Source: Rubrivivax gelatinosus
GTDB taxonomy: Bacteria; Pseudomonadota; Gammaproteobacteria; Burkholderiales; Burkholderiaceae_C
Length of the DNA: 64,000 nt
Direction: 5' to 3'
NCBI RefSeq assembly: GCF_004340905.1
Contig: NZ_SLXD01000009.1
Coordinates: forward strand, 186,001-250,000
Of this stretch, positions 27,278 through 36,337 are shown piece by piece; positions within the stretch are counted from its first letter, which is position 1; each line of letters opens with the position of its first letter. Below the pieces are notes generated by a model. The model ran no database searches. It was given only the letters and a program-made list of their open reading frames with translations, and had not been told where the DNA came from. Both the position numbers and the translations under genes were made by a program.

Positions 27278-28144
27278 TCAGCGCAGCAGCGACAGGACCT
27301 GCTGGGGCAGCTGGTTGGCCTGGGCGACCATCGCGTTGCCGGCCTGCTGCAGGATCTGCGCGCGGCTGAGGTTCGACGTCTCGGTCGCGAAGTCGGCGTC
27401 CATGATGCGGCTGCGGGCGGCCGACTGGTTCTCGATCGAGGTCTGCAGGTTGGAGATCACGGCGTCGAAGCGGCTCTGCGAGGCACCCATCGTGGCGCGC
27501 TGCGTGTTCACCGTGTCGATCGCGTCGTCCAGCGCGTCGATGACCGTCTTGATGTCGTCGGCCGACGCACTCGAGTCGATCTTGGCGCGGGTGGTGTCGA
27601 CGCTGCCGTAGGTGCCGGCCACCGAGGTGATCGTCGTGTCGGCCGTCATGTCGGTCGTGACGATGTCGATGACGTCGTCGTCGGTCGTGTTGGCGCCCAC
27701 CTGGAAGGTCAGCGAACCGGCCTGCGAGCCGAGGATGTGCTTGCCGTTGAAGGTGGTGCCGCCGAGCACGCGCTGGATTTCCTTGGCGAGTTCGCCGAAT
27801 TCCTTGTCCAGCGAATCCTTGTCGTCGTCGGAGTTGGACGCGTTGCGCGCCTGCACCGCGAGTTCACGCATGCGCTGCAGCGCGTCGCCCACCTTGCCCA
27901 GCGCGCCTTCGGCCGTTTGCGCCAGCGAGATGCCGTCGTTGGCGTTGCGGGTGGCGACGTTCATGCCGCGCACCTGGGCGTTCATGCGTTCGGCGATCGC
28001 CAGACCGGCGGCGTCGTCCTTGGCGCTGTTGACGCGCAGGCCCGAGGACAGGCGCTGCATCGACGTCGCCAGCGAGGACTGGGAGGACGCCAGGTTGCGC
28101 TGCGCCGTCAGCGAGTTGATGTTCGTGTTGATGGTCGATGCCAT
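27278..28144 (-). CDS. fliC: Flagellin, copy 3
   Basis: 288 aa from the ATG at 28144, beginning MASTINTNINSLTAQRNLAS. Nearly identical to copy 2 at DNA level over the whole gene, which suggests a recent tandem duplication or continuing gene conversion. The sigma-28 promoter is about 250 nt upstream, giving an unusually long leader. An upstream in-frame extension to 28279 is not supported. Confidence 0.96.
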   Translation of the reverse strand: MASTINTNINSLTAQRNLASSQSSLATSMQRLSSGLRVNSAKDDAAGLAIAERMNAQVRGMNVATRNANDGISLAQTAEGALGKVGDALQRMRELAVQARNASNSDDDKDSLDKEFGELAKEIQRVLGGTTFNGKHILGSQAGSLTFQVGANTTDDDVIDIVTTDMTADTTITSVAGTYGSVDTTRAKIDSSASADDIKTVIDALDDAIDTVNTQRATMGASQSRFDAVISNLQTSIENQSAARSRIMDADFATETSNLSRAQILQQAGNAMVAQANQLPQQVLSLLR

Positions 28145-28600
28145 GTGATGACTCCAGTCAGTTTTCGATCCAAGTTCCCGGCGAGAGCGCCGGCATACAC
28201 CGGAGTGCCACGGTCGCCTCTCGGCGTGTCGTGTCATCCCGTTGCCTGCCGGAGCCTTCGGACTCTCGCCCTCGGACACCCGGCTCGCCCGCGCTAGTCA
28301 ACCGTGGAGCCCCGGAAGTCGCTCTGACGTGCTTCCTCGGGCATCGGCCGGCCAACCGGACCACGGAACCTTGATTCGTCGATTCCGTTGAGGCTGGTAT
28401 CGGAGCGGCACGGCGCGAACTTGAGGACTTTTCGAGAGCCGCTATCACGCCGGGATCGTCGGCGGTGCGGCCCGGTGCGGCGTAATGCACGGGATTCCGG
28501 GTGCTGTTGCGCGCTTCGTGCCGCGGGCCTGCTGCCTAAAGTCGGCGCCACAGCCTGGCCGGTCTTCGCGCCAGGTCGCCCGCGTCCATCCGGAGCCGCC
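28145..28600. other. 456-nt divergent region between fliC copy 3 and the OGT-like gene
   Basis: Holds the sigma-28 promoter of fliC3 (28397-28424) and its long leader. On the plus strand a weak sigma-28-like pair, TAAAGTCG (28537-28544) and GCCGGTCT (28558-28565, 13-nt spacing), lies 36-64 nt before the OGT-like ATG. No coding sequence is supported here. Confidence 0.5.
28397..28424 (-). promoter_or_regulatory. Sigma-28 (FliA) promoter of fliC copy 3
   Basis: Minus-strand TCAAGTTC (28424-28417), 12-nt spacer, TCCGATAC (28404-28397). Confidence 0.75.
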
Positions 28601-30607
28601 ATGTCCCCAGTCCTCTCCGCCCCGATCCGACAGCAACCGCCCGCGCGCAACGTGCCGCAGCGTGGCAGCCCGGCGGCGCACCAGCAGTGGAATCAGGGCG
28701 TCGCGCTCGCGCGCCAGGGCCGCCTGGTGGAGGCCGTGGCCTGCCTGGAGCGCGCGGTGCGCGCTTCGCCGGGCGTGCCGCTGTACTGGCTCAACCTGGC
28801 CAGCGTGCGGCGCAAGCTGTTCCGATACCCGGAGGCGATCGACGCGGCGCGCCGCGCCTTCGCGCTGGACACCGGCGACACGACCGCCTGCCACCTGCTG
28901 GTCGAACTGCTGCGCACCAACAACCGCGGTGCCGAGGCGCTGCAGGCGCTGGACGCGCTCGACGAGAGCGTGCCGCGCAACGCGCGTCACTGGCTGCTGC
29001 GCGGCTCGCTGCTGATGGCGGCGCAGGAGTGGCAGGAGGCCGCGCTCGCCTTCCTGCAGGTGCTGCAGGAAAAGCCCGCCGACCTGGAGGCCTACCAGCA
29101 GCTCGGTTTCGCGCTCGCCAACCTGCGCCGCTACGGCGACGCGGCCGAGTGCTTCCGCACCATCGCCATCCTCGAGCCGGCGCACTTCGGCGCCGCCGTC
29201 TACGCCGCCCACTACGCGGCCTGGGCCTGCGACTGGACGCAGGGCCCCGAGGACCAGCAACGCCTGTCGCAGGCGCTGGCGCTGCAGACCGACCCGACGA
29301 AGACCACCTCGTTCAGCCCGTTCTGCCTGCTGTCGATGAACGACGACGCCGGGCTGCACCGCGCCGCCGCGGAGATCGAGGCCGCCCGTATCGAGCGCCT
29401 GGTGATCTCGGGCGCCGGCCGCGGCGCCTGCTCCGCCTGGCCGCGTGCGGCCGAGGCGGTGGCCGCGGGCCGCATCCGCGTCGGCTTCGTCTCGGCCGAC
29501 TTCCGCACCCACGCCACCAGCATGCTGGCGGTGCGCACGCTGGAGCAGCTGCCGCGCGATCGTTTCGAGGTCGTGCTCTATTCGCACGGCGCCGACGACG
29601 GCTCGGCGCTGCGCGAGCGCATGATCGCCGCCGCCGACCGCTTCGTCGACTGCACCGAGATGGGCGCCACCGAGCAGGCGCAGGCGATCCATGACGACGG
29701 CATCGCGCTGCTCGTGGACATGAGCGGCTACACCGGCAACACCCGCATCGGCGTCTTCGCGCTGCGGCCCGCGCCGGTGCAGACGCTGTGGCTGGCCTAC
29801 CCGAGCACGCTGGGCGCGCGTTTCGTCGACTACATCGTCGGCGACCCGATCCTCACGCCGCTCGAGCATGCCGAGGACTTCACCGAGCACATCGCCCAGC
29901 TGCCGGTGTGCTACGAGCCGACCGACCCGCTGCGCGAACATCCCGACGCGTCGACGCGCGAGCAGGCCGGCCTGCCCGGGGACGCCTTCGTCTTCGCCTG
30001 CTTCAACCAGAGCTACAAGATCACCGAGCCGGTGTTCTCGCGCTGGTGCCGCATCCTCGAACGGGTTCCCGGCAGCGTGCTGTGGCTGCTCGTGCCGCAG
30101 GAGGAGATCCAGGCCGCGCTGCGCGAGCGCGCCGCCGAGCGCGGGCTGGACCCCGCGCGCCTGATCTTCGCCCCCTTCGTCACGCCGAGCGAACACCTGG
30201 CGCGCCTGCCGCAGGCCGACCTGTTCCTCGACACCTTCCCCTACGGCGCGCACACGACCTGCTCGGACGCGCTGTGGATGGGCCTGCCGGTGCTCACGCA
30301 GATCGGCCGCAGCTTCTCGGCGCGGGTCGCCGCCAGCCTGCTGGCCGCCGTCGGCCTGCCCGAGCTGGCGGTGGACTCCGAGCAAGCCTACGAGGAGCTG
30401 GCGGTGCACCTGGCCACCGTGCCGGGCGACCTCGCGCGGGCGCGCGCGCATCTCGACGAGAAGCGCCTGGAGCTCGCGCTGTTCGACAACGAGCGTTTCA
30501 CCGGCGAGCTGGCGGCGCTGTTCGAGCGCATGGTCGTGCGCTGGCGCGACGGCCTGCCGCCGCAGGCGCTGCCGGCACTCCCTGTCCGTGATGGAGGTCA
30601 ACGATGA
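28601..30607 (+). CDS. TPR and SPINDLY/OGT-type glycosyltransferase (GT41)
   Basis: 668 aa from the ATG at 28601. About residues 20-210 form TPR repeats (QQWNQGVALARQGRLVEAVA and following). About 270-640 resemble the C-terminal catalytic part of O-GlcNAc transferase/SPINDLY, with RVGFVSADFRTHATSMLAVR, VDMSGYTGNTRIGVFALRPA, FNQSYKITEPVFSRWCRIL and LDTFPYGAHTTCSDALWMGL. Bacterial members add sugars to flagellin Ser/Thr and surface proteins. Its place divergent from three flagellin genes makes flagellin the likely acceptor (inference). The next gene overlaps by 4 nt. Confidence 0.87.
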   Translation: MSPVLSAPIRQQPPARNVPQRGSPAAHQQWNQGVALARQGRLVEAVACLERAVRASPGVPLYWLNLASVRRKLFRYPEAIDAARRAFALDTGDTTACHLLVELLRTNNRGAEALQALDALDESVPRNARHWLLRGSLLMAAQEWQEAALAFLQVLQEKPADLEAYQQLGFALANLRRYGDAAECFRTIAILEPAHFGAAVYAAHYAAWACDWTQGPEDQQRLSQALALQTDPTKTTSFSPFCLLSMNDDAGLHRAAAEIEAARIERLVISGAGRGACSAWPRAAEAVAAGRIRVGFVSADFRTHATSMLAVRTLEQLPRDRFEVVLYSHGADDGSALRERMIAAADRFVDCTEMGATEQAQAIHDDGIALLVDMSGYTGNTRIGVFALRPAPVQTLWLAYPSTLGARFVDYIVGDPILTPLEHAEDFTEHIAQLPVCYEPTDPLREHPDASTREQAGLPGDAFVFACFNQSYKITEPVFSRWCRILERVPGSVLWLLVPQEEIQAALRERAAERGLDPARLIFAPFVTPSEHLARLPQADLFLDTFPYGAHTTCSDALWMGLPVLTQIGRSFSARVAASLLAAVGLPELAVDSEQAYEELAVHLATVPGDLARARAHLDEKRLELALFDNERFTGELAALFERMVVRWRDGLPPQALPALPVRDGGQR

Positions 30608-31941
30608 GCGGTCTGCACCTGGTCTCGTGCTATCTGCGCGGCGACGCCTTCGTCGACGGTTTCCTGCGTGAGCTGGAAGCCGATCTCCAGGCGCTGGACC
30701 AGCGCCTGATCGTGCTGCCGACCTACAGCCCGGTGCAGGGCGCCGACGCGCTGCCCTTCATCGAGACCTCGTACACGCTGGACGGCTACCGCCGCATGGC
30801 GCCGGGCGACGGCGATGCCGGCACCGGCCTGCTGCCCGAGGCGCTGTCCGACGCCGAGCAGGCCTGGACGCATCACCCGCGCAGCCCGCGCCAGCACCGC
30901 GCCTCGGTCGCCGCGGCCCAGCGTTTCTTCGGCCGCCTGCTCGACGAGCTCGAGCCCGACACCGTGTCGGTGTGGAACCCCACCGTGCCCCAGGGGCGGC
31001 TGCTGCAGCTGGCCAGCCTCGCGCGTGCGATCCCCTGCTACGGCATCGAGCGCGGCGTGTTCGCCGAGACCATGATGCTCGAGTCGCGCGAGGTCGGCGC
31101 CCAGGCCGACGTCGCGCTGTGCACCGCGCTGCGCTCGATGCTGGCCGCCTGTCCCGAGGACGGCGCGGCCTTCGACGCCGTGCGCGAGCACTACGCCCAG
31201 CGCGATTTCGCGCGCTACGCCGCGGCCAGCCGCTGCGCGGGCGCCGAGCTGCGCGCGCAGCTCGGCATCCCGGCGCAGGCGCCGGTGGTGGTGCTGGCGC
31301 TGTCGGCGTCGGCGGCCAACTGGCTGCCGCGCACGCTGCCGGGCGCGCGTTTCGCCTCCCCGTGGTTCGACTCGGCCGAAGCCGCCGCGAACGCGCTGCT
31401 GCAGGCGCTGCCGCCCGAGGCCTTCCTCGTCGTGCAGAACCATCCGCTGGACCGCGGGCACTGCAGGCTGCCACGCCATCCGCGCATGCGCCACGTCGAG
31501 CGCGTGCACATCAAGACGCTGTTCGACCTCGCCGACCTGCTGTGCTTCATGGGCTCGACGACCGTCCAGCACGAGGCGCTGCTGGAAGGCAAGCCGGTGC
31601 TGCTGCTGTCGCGCAGCCAGCTCTCGGGCCAGGGCGTCGCCTACGAGTACCATGGCGGCGAACTCGCGCCGCTGCTGGCGGGTGCGCTGCGGCGCGAAGG
31701 CCACGAGGCGCATCGCGCCGCGGCCGCGCGCTACGTGCCCGCCCTGTTCCGCCACGTGCTCTACGGCCGAGGGGACTCGCCCGCGTGCCAGCGCCCGGCG
31801 GACCTTGCCCGCCACCTGGCCGGCCTGGAGTCCTTTCACCCGGCCGGCGTCGAGATCCGCATCCAGCGCTGGCTGGGTGCCGCCGGTCAGGACCTCAAAG
31901 CGGCCGAGGCCGCGTCCAAGCGCATGGGAGCCTACGCATGA
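30604..31941 (+). CDS. Putative glycosyltransferase / capsule-synthesis-like protein
   Basis: 445 aa. Starts MSGLHLVSCYLRGDAFVDGF, with ATGA overlaps at both ends. The C-terminal half has VVQNHPLDRGHCRLPRHPRM, IKTLFDLADLLCFMGSTTVQ and HEALLEGKPVLLLSRSQLSG, which recall the nucleotide-sugar half of GT-B enzymes and of KpsC/KpsS-like capsule proteins (an NHP..., then GSTT.hEA...GkPV pattern). No signal peptide or membrane segment is seen. I do not recognise the exact family; transfer of a CMP-activated sugar made by the next gene product is possible. Confidence 0.6.
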   Translation: MSGLHLVSCYLRGDAFVDGFLRELEADLQALDQRLIVLPTYSPVQGADALPFIETSYTLDGYRRMAPGDGDAGTGLLPEALSDAEQAWTHHPRSPRQHRASVAAAQRFFGRLLDELEPDTVSVWNPTVPQGRLLQLASLARAIPCYGIERGVFAETMMLESREVGAQADVALCTALRSMLAACPEDGAAFDAVREHYAQRDFARYAAASRCAGAELRAQLGIPAQAPVVVLALSASAANWLPRTLPGARFASPWFDSAEAAANALLQALPPEAFLVVQNHPLDRGHCRLPRHPRMRHVERVHIKTLFDLADLLCFMGSTTVQHEALLEGKPVLLLSRSQLSGQGVAYEYHGGELAPLLAGALRREGHEAHRAAAARYVPALFRHVLYGRGDSPACQRPADLARHLAGLESFHPAGVEIRIQRWLGAAGQDLKAAEAASKRMGAYA

Positions 31942-33236
31942 AAGTCGCCGCCTTCCTTCCCGCCAAGGGCAGCAGCCAGCGCATCGAGAACAAGAACCTG
32001 CGCCTGCTCGACGGCAAGCCGCTGTTCCTGCACACGCTCGAGAAGCTGATGAGCTGCCGCTTCATCGACGAGGTCTTCCTCGACACCGAGTCCGAGGAGA
32101 TGATCGAGCTGGCCCGCGACAGCGGCTGCAGCATCATGCGCCGCGACCCGGAGCTGGCGAGCAACCGCACCGACGGCAACCAGCTCTTCCTCAACGAGGT
32201 CATGCACACCGACGCCGACATCGTCGTGCAGGTGCTGTGCACCAGCCCGTTCATCTCGGAGGAGACGCTCGAGCGCGCCGTGGCGACGCTGCGCGCCGAC
32301 GCCTCCTACGACTCGGCGGTGCTGGTCCGCCGCGACAAGCAGTACCGCTGGGAGGACGGCCGCCCCGCCTACGACATCGAGCACATCCCCAACAGCAACA
32401 CGCTGCCCGACACCGTCATGGAGACGATGGGGCTGTACGCGATGCGCGCCGAGGCCGCGCGGCGCCTGAAGCGCCGCATCGGCGAGGCGCCGCTGATGCT
32501 CGACGCGTCTCCGCTGGAGGCCATCGACGTCAACTGGCCCGAGGACATGGAGCTCGCCAACCTCATCGCCGCCGGCCGCCGCGAACAGGACCGCCGGCTG
32601 CTGGCCAACCTGCGCTCGCTGATGAACAGCTCGCTGCTGTCGGACATCCTGGACGACCTCGGGCTGCGCCACCAGGTGGTCAAGGGGCTGCGCCCGAACA
32701 TGCCGCACAGCCGCGTCGTCGGCCGCGCCAAGACGCTCAGGCTGCGCGCGCTGCGCCCGGGCGAGGACTTCCGCGGCATCTACAAGGCGCTGGACTCGTA
32801 CCGCACCATCGTGCCGGGCGACATCATCGTCGTCGAGAACGAGGTGCCGCAGCACGCCTACTTCGGCGAGCTCAACGCCAACCTCGCGGTGCGCGCCGGT
32901 GCCGTGGCCGCGATCGTCGGCGGCCAGACGCGCGACTCCGCCGACGTCGTCAACGTCGGCCTGCCGGTCTTCGCCACCGGCTACACCTGCCAGGACGTGC
33001 GCAAGCGCGCGACGCTGGACTCGATCAACCGGCCGATCAGCATGCAGGGCATCACGGTGCACCCCGGCGACCTGGTGTTCGCCGACAGCGAGGGCGTCGT
33101 CGTCATCCCGCGCCAGGTGGAGAAGCAGGTGGTCGCCACCGCGCTGTCCAACGCCAGCAACGAGAAGCGGCTGCTGATCGACATCGCCCAGGGCATCGAG
33201 GTCGATGCGCTGACCGAGAAGTACGGCTTCTTCTGA
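31938..33236 (+). CDS. Fusion: CMP-sugar-type cytidylyltransferase + RraA/HMG-aldolase-like domain
   Basis: 432 aa from the ATG at 31938 (ATGA overlap with the gene before). Residues 1-210 resemble acylneuraminate/KDO cytidylyltransferases: LPAKGSSQRIENKNLRLLDG (7-26), then LDTESEEM, VVQVLCTSPF and DVNWPEDM. Residues 225-432 resemble RraA and class II HMG/CHA aldolases: VGRAKTLRLR (261-270), VPGDIIVVEN, FGELNANLAVRAGA (309-322), VGGQTRDS with the key Arg332-Asp333, and LPVFATGYT. The first part should activate a 2-keto sugar acid with CTP; the role of the second in the same chain is unknown. No NeuB-type synthase is in the window. Confidence 0.8.
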   Translation: MKVAAFLPAKGSSQRIENKNLRLLDGKPLFLHTLEKLMSCRFIDEVFLDTESEEMIELARDSGCSIMRRDPELASNRTDGNQLFLNEVMHTDADIVVQVLCTSPFISEETLERAVATLRADASYDSAVLVRRDKQYRWEDGRPAYDIEHIPNSNTLPDTVMETMGLYAMRAEAARRLKRRIGEAPLMLDASPLEAIDVNWPEDMELANLIAAGRREQDRRLLANLRSLMNSSLLSDILDDLGLRHQVVKGLRPNMPHSRVVGRAKTLRLRALRPGEDFRGIYKALDSYRTIVPGDIIVVENEVPQHAYFGELNANLAVRAGAVAAIVGGQTRDSADVVNVGLPVFATGYTCQDVRKRATLDSINRPISMQGITVHPGDLVFADSEGVVVIPRQVEKQVVATALSNASNEKRLLIDIAQGIEVDALTEKYGFF

Positions 33237-33245
33237 GGCCTGCGA

Positions 33246-33270
33246 CGCCGGCCGCGCGCTGCGGCCGGCG
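33246..33270. repeat. Perfect 10-bp inverted repeat after the cytidylyltransferase fusion gene
   Basis: CGCCGGCCGC-GCGCT-GCGGCCGGCG, ten nt past the stop codon, without a T-tract. Probably part of the transcription stop together with the next hairpin. Confidence 0.5.
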
Positions 33271-33281
33271 CGCACGACCCG

Positions 33282-33320
33282 GGCCCCGCCCGCCGCGGCA
33301 AGCGGCCGGCGGGGCCTTTT
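33282..33320 (+). terminator. Terminator of the plus-strand glycosylation genes
   Basis: GGCCCCGCC...GGCGGGGCC (33282-33290 with 33308-33316) followed by TTTT. It lies between convergent gene sets. Confidence 0.7.
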
Positions 33321-33430
33321 CCATGGGCGCGTGAAAACGCCGCCCGGTGGGCGGCGGCGGCGGGGGAGGGAACACGGTCGCGGCCGAGCCCGGGCCCCGC
33401 GTCGTGCGCGAGGCCGGGCGCGCCGCCCGC

Positions 33431-36298
33431 TCAGGCGTCGGCCGGGGCCTCGCCGGCGTCGCGCCGGGTCAGCGGCCGGAAGACCACGCGCAGCGCCGCC
33501 TTGCCGGCCACCGGGCTGGCGCCCGAGGGCAGGATCACCAGCGACTCGGCGTTGCCCAGCTCGATGACGCCCGGGGCGTGCTCGCTGGCGCCTTCGAGCA
33601 CCAGCAGCGGCTTGACGTCGATCTCGCGATCCCCGGCCAGCGGCACGATCTCGGCGCTGTGCAGCTGCAGCCATTCGCAGCTTCGGCCGAAGGCGAGCGC
33701 CACGCTCCACTGCGGGTCGGGCAGCGGGATCATCCCGGCGAAGAAGCCGTCGTGGGTGAGGTTGGCCTCGATCTCCACGTACTTCATGCGTTCGCCCTTG
33801 ACCAGCGCGGCCAGCAGCGGCTCCTTGCGCATCGACCAGCCGTTGTGCGTGATCGGCACGCCGAAGCGCACGCCGGTGATCATCGCCAGCGACAGCTCCA
33901 GGCCCGCGGCGCGCAGCTCGGCCGGCAGGATCATGCGGCCGGCGCCGTGCTGGCTGCCCACGTACAGCAGTCCGTGGCGGCGCAGGCCTTCCAGGCCGCC
34001 TTCCAGGTCGAAGAGCCGGCGCGTGACGCGCGTGCCGAGGTTGATGTCGATCTGGAACTGCGCCAGCAGCTCGAGCTCGGTGGCGTTGGGGAAGAAGGTC
34101 AGGCGCGCGAGGCTGCCCATCGCCTCGTCGCGCAGCACCGTCGCCGCCGGCACGCCGCCCGAGCGGCGGAAGAAGGCTTCGGCGTCGGTGGCGAAACGCA
34201 GGCATTCGGCCTGGATCCGGTCGACCGTGGCGCGCTGCGCGATCTCCACGCCGTCGTCCTCGAGGACCGGCGTGCCGTCCTCGGCGTAGCCCACGGTGCT
34301 CGCGCCTTCGCACGACAGCAGCGTCTCCAGCAGCACGGTGCCGGTGAGCAGCAGGTTCAGCGCCCGGCTGTCCAGCCAGCTGCCGTCCATCAGGCCCTTG
34401 AAACGATCGTCGACGGAGCCGATGGCCAGCAGGTAGCGGCCGTAGACCTCGACGTTCCACTCCTCGGCCATGATCGGCGTGAGCAGGCGCTGGATCGTGC
34501 CCGAGGCGCCGATGTCGACGAAGACGATGGTGTCGCCGGGTTTCATGTCGGCCTCGCGCTCCAGGTGGCGGCGCAGGCGGTGGCGGAACTGGGTGGACGC
34601 AGCGACGATCTCGGCCACGACCACCGGCTGGCGCACCGCGCGCGTGAACGCGCTCAGCGGCTGGCGGCTGTACTCGGCCTGTTCCAGGATCTCGGCGGTG
34701 CGTTCGGGTGACAGCAGCAGCTGGCGCGCCAGCATCGGCAGCGACAGGTTCGGGCCGCGGGTCGCGAGGTACTGGTCGATGTCCTCCAGGCTGCGCAGGC
34801 TGGCCGCGTAGGCGGTGAAGCGGCTGATGAAGGCCGCAGACGAGGGCAGCTGGCCCTTGATGGCGCGGTAGGTCTGCAGCGGCAGGTGCGCGTCGCGCAT
34901 CAGGAAGACGAGCTTGACCTTGTCGCGTGCGTCGGCGAGCGCTGCGCCTTCGTGCTCCAGCCAGGACGCGAAAGCGTGCAGGATGGGGCCCAGCGTCGCG
35001 TGGCCGATGGCCGCCGGCGGCGACTCGGCAACGCTGCCGTGGGTGGCGTGCACCGGGTGGTAGGGCATGTAGACGGCACGCGAGTGGCGCGCGCTGCCGT
35101 CGAGCAGCGAGACCGCCGTCACGGCCATGCGCCGGCGTTGCAGCGCCACGTCGTGCTCGTGCAGCAGGTGCGTGGCCGACAGGCCGAGCGAACGCGGCGC
35201 CTCGAAGTCGGCGGCCTTGTTGTCGCCCAGGTGCAGCGAGGCGGGCGTGTTGCCGTGCGCGTGCAGCCCGGCGATGCGGAACAGCCCCTGCTGCTTGGAC
35301 ACCCCGTTCTCCGAGGAGACGACGACGTTGCCGATGGCGGCGTAGGCGTCGGCCGGCAGCGTGTGCTGCAGCAGCCGGCGCAGCCGTGCGGAGTCGAAGT
35401 AGGTGTCGCTGACGATGGTCACCGGCAGGCGGCGGCGCTGCGCATCACGCAGCAGGCGCACCGCCGACGGATGGGCGCGGCAGGCCTGCATCTCGGCGGC
35501 GAGTTCGTCCTCGGCCAGCCAGTGCAGCATCTCGCGGCTCAGCCCCGGACGCGCGGCCTGGTGGATCTGCTCGAGCGTGACCTCGGTGCGGCCGGTGCGC
35601 ACCAGCTGCAGCTGGCGCGCGCAGACGTCGGCCTTCTGGCGCGCGACCGCGTCGATGCCCGCGGCCTTGAACGCGGGACGGTGCTGCAGGTCGTAGAAGA
35701 CGTCCGACGGGTGGTCGGTGTGGCGCCACAGGATGGTGTCGAAGCAGTCCAGCGTCAGCGCGCGGATGCCTTCGGTCTCCTCGAGCAGGCGGCCCATCGA
35801 GTCGGGGCGCACGATCATCGGCGCGTAGATGCCGCTGGGCGCGGCGGCGGCCGGAGCCGGCGCGGCCACCGGGGCCGCCACGGCCGCCGGCGCGGCGGCC
35901 GGGTCCAGGCCCTGCTGGAGCTTGGCGCGGCACAGCTCCACCAGTTCGGGCTGGCTGGCGAAGCGCTCGGCGCGCGTGCCCTCGGTCAGCTCGAGGAACA
36001 GGTCGTGGGCGCGCGCGGTCTCGCCGGTCGCGTCCAGCGACAGCGCGAGCGCGAAGGCGCTGTCGTCGTGCAGCGGATTGGCCGCCAGCGCGGCGCTCGC
36101 CGCCTGGATGCACTGCGCATGACGGCCGCACTGCAGGTGCAGCGCCGCCAGGTCGCCCAGCAGGTCGGCGTGGCCGGGCTGCAGCTTCAGGGCCTCCTGG
36201 AGCATGCGCAGGGCCTGCTTCTGGTCGGTGGCGTTGAGTTCGAAGGCGGCCTGGCGGACCTCGCGGACCGCGCGTTCGGTGGGCGTCATGGTGTTCAT
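33431..36298 (-). CDS. Large TPR-HAD protein of unknown function
   Basis: 955 aa. Residues 8-125 are TPR-like helices, 130-155 an Ala/Pro linker, and 180-375 a HAD hydrolase with motif I DCFDT (184-188), motif II VSDT (296-299) and motif IV GDNKAADFE (358-366), so the phosphatase centre looks complete. The remaining 580 residues are unrecognised and include VKLVFLMRDAHLPLQTYRAI and IVFVDIGASGTIQRLLTP; similar large predicted HAD proteins occur in surface-polysaccharide loci. It is 39 nt upstream-adjacent to nothing else than glf, with which it probably forms a two-gene operon (glf first). Confidence 0.7.
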   Translation of the reverse strand: MNTMTPTERAVREVRQAAFELNATDQKQALRMLQEALKLQPGHADLLGDLAALHLQCGRHAQCIQAASAALAANPLHDDSAFALALSLDATGETARAHDLFLELTEGTRAERFASQPELVELCRAKLQQGLDPAAAPAAVAAPVAAPAPAAAAPSGIYAPMIVRPDSMGRLLEETEGIRALTLDCFDTILWRHTDHPSDVFYDLQHRPAFKAAGIDAVARQKADVCARQLQLVRTGRTEVTLEQIHQAARPGLSREMLHWLAEDELAAEMQACRAHPSAVRLLRDAQRRRLPVTIVSDTYFDSARLRRLLQHTLPADAYAAIGNVVVSSENGVSKQQGLFRIAGLHAHGNTPASLHLGDNKAADFEAPRSLGLSATHLLHEHDVALQRRRMAVTAVSLLDGSARHSRAVYMPYHPVHATHGSVAESPPAAIGHATLGPILHAFASWLEHEGAALADARDKVKLVFLMRDAHLPLQTYRAIKGQLPSSAAFISRFTAYAASLRSLEDIDQYLATRGPNLSLPMLARQLLLSPERTAEILEQAEYSRQPLSAFTRAVRQPVVVAEIVAASTQFRHRLRRHLEREADMKPGDTIVFVDIGASGTIQRLLTPIMAEEWNVEVYGRYLLAIGSVDDRFKGLMDGSWLDSRALNLLLTGTVLLETLLSCEGASTVGYAEDGTPVLEDDGVEIAQRATVDRIQAECLRFATDAEAFFRRSGGVPAATVLRDEAMGSLARLTFFPNATELELLAQFQIDINLGTRVTRRLFDLEGGLEGLRRHGLLYVGSQHGAGRMILPAELRAAGLELSLAMITGVRFGVPITHNGWSMRKEPLLAALVKGERMKYVEIEANLTHDGFFAGMIPLPDPQWSVALAFGRSCEWLQLHSAEIVPLAGDREIDVKPLLVLEGASEHAPGVIELGNAESLVILPSGASPVAGKAALRVVFRPLTRRDAGEAPADA

Positions 36299-36337
36299 CG
36301 TGCGTAGCCTCGGGAGGATCGGTGGGGCGGGAGCCGT

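Noticed and set aside
25066..28144. Repeated DNA blocks that could look like an array or mobile element
   Set aside because: The repeats are whole flagellin coding sequences; no spacers, transposase or terminal inverted repeats are present.
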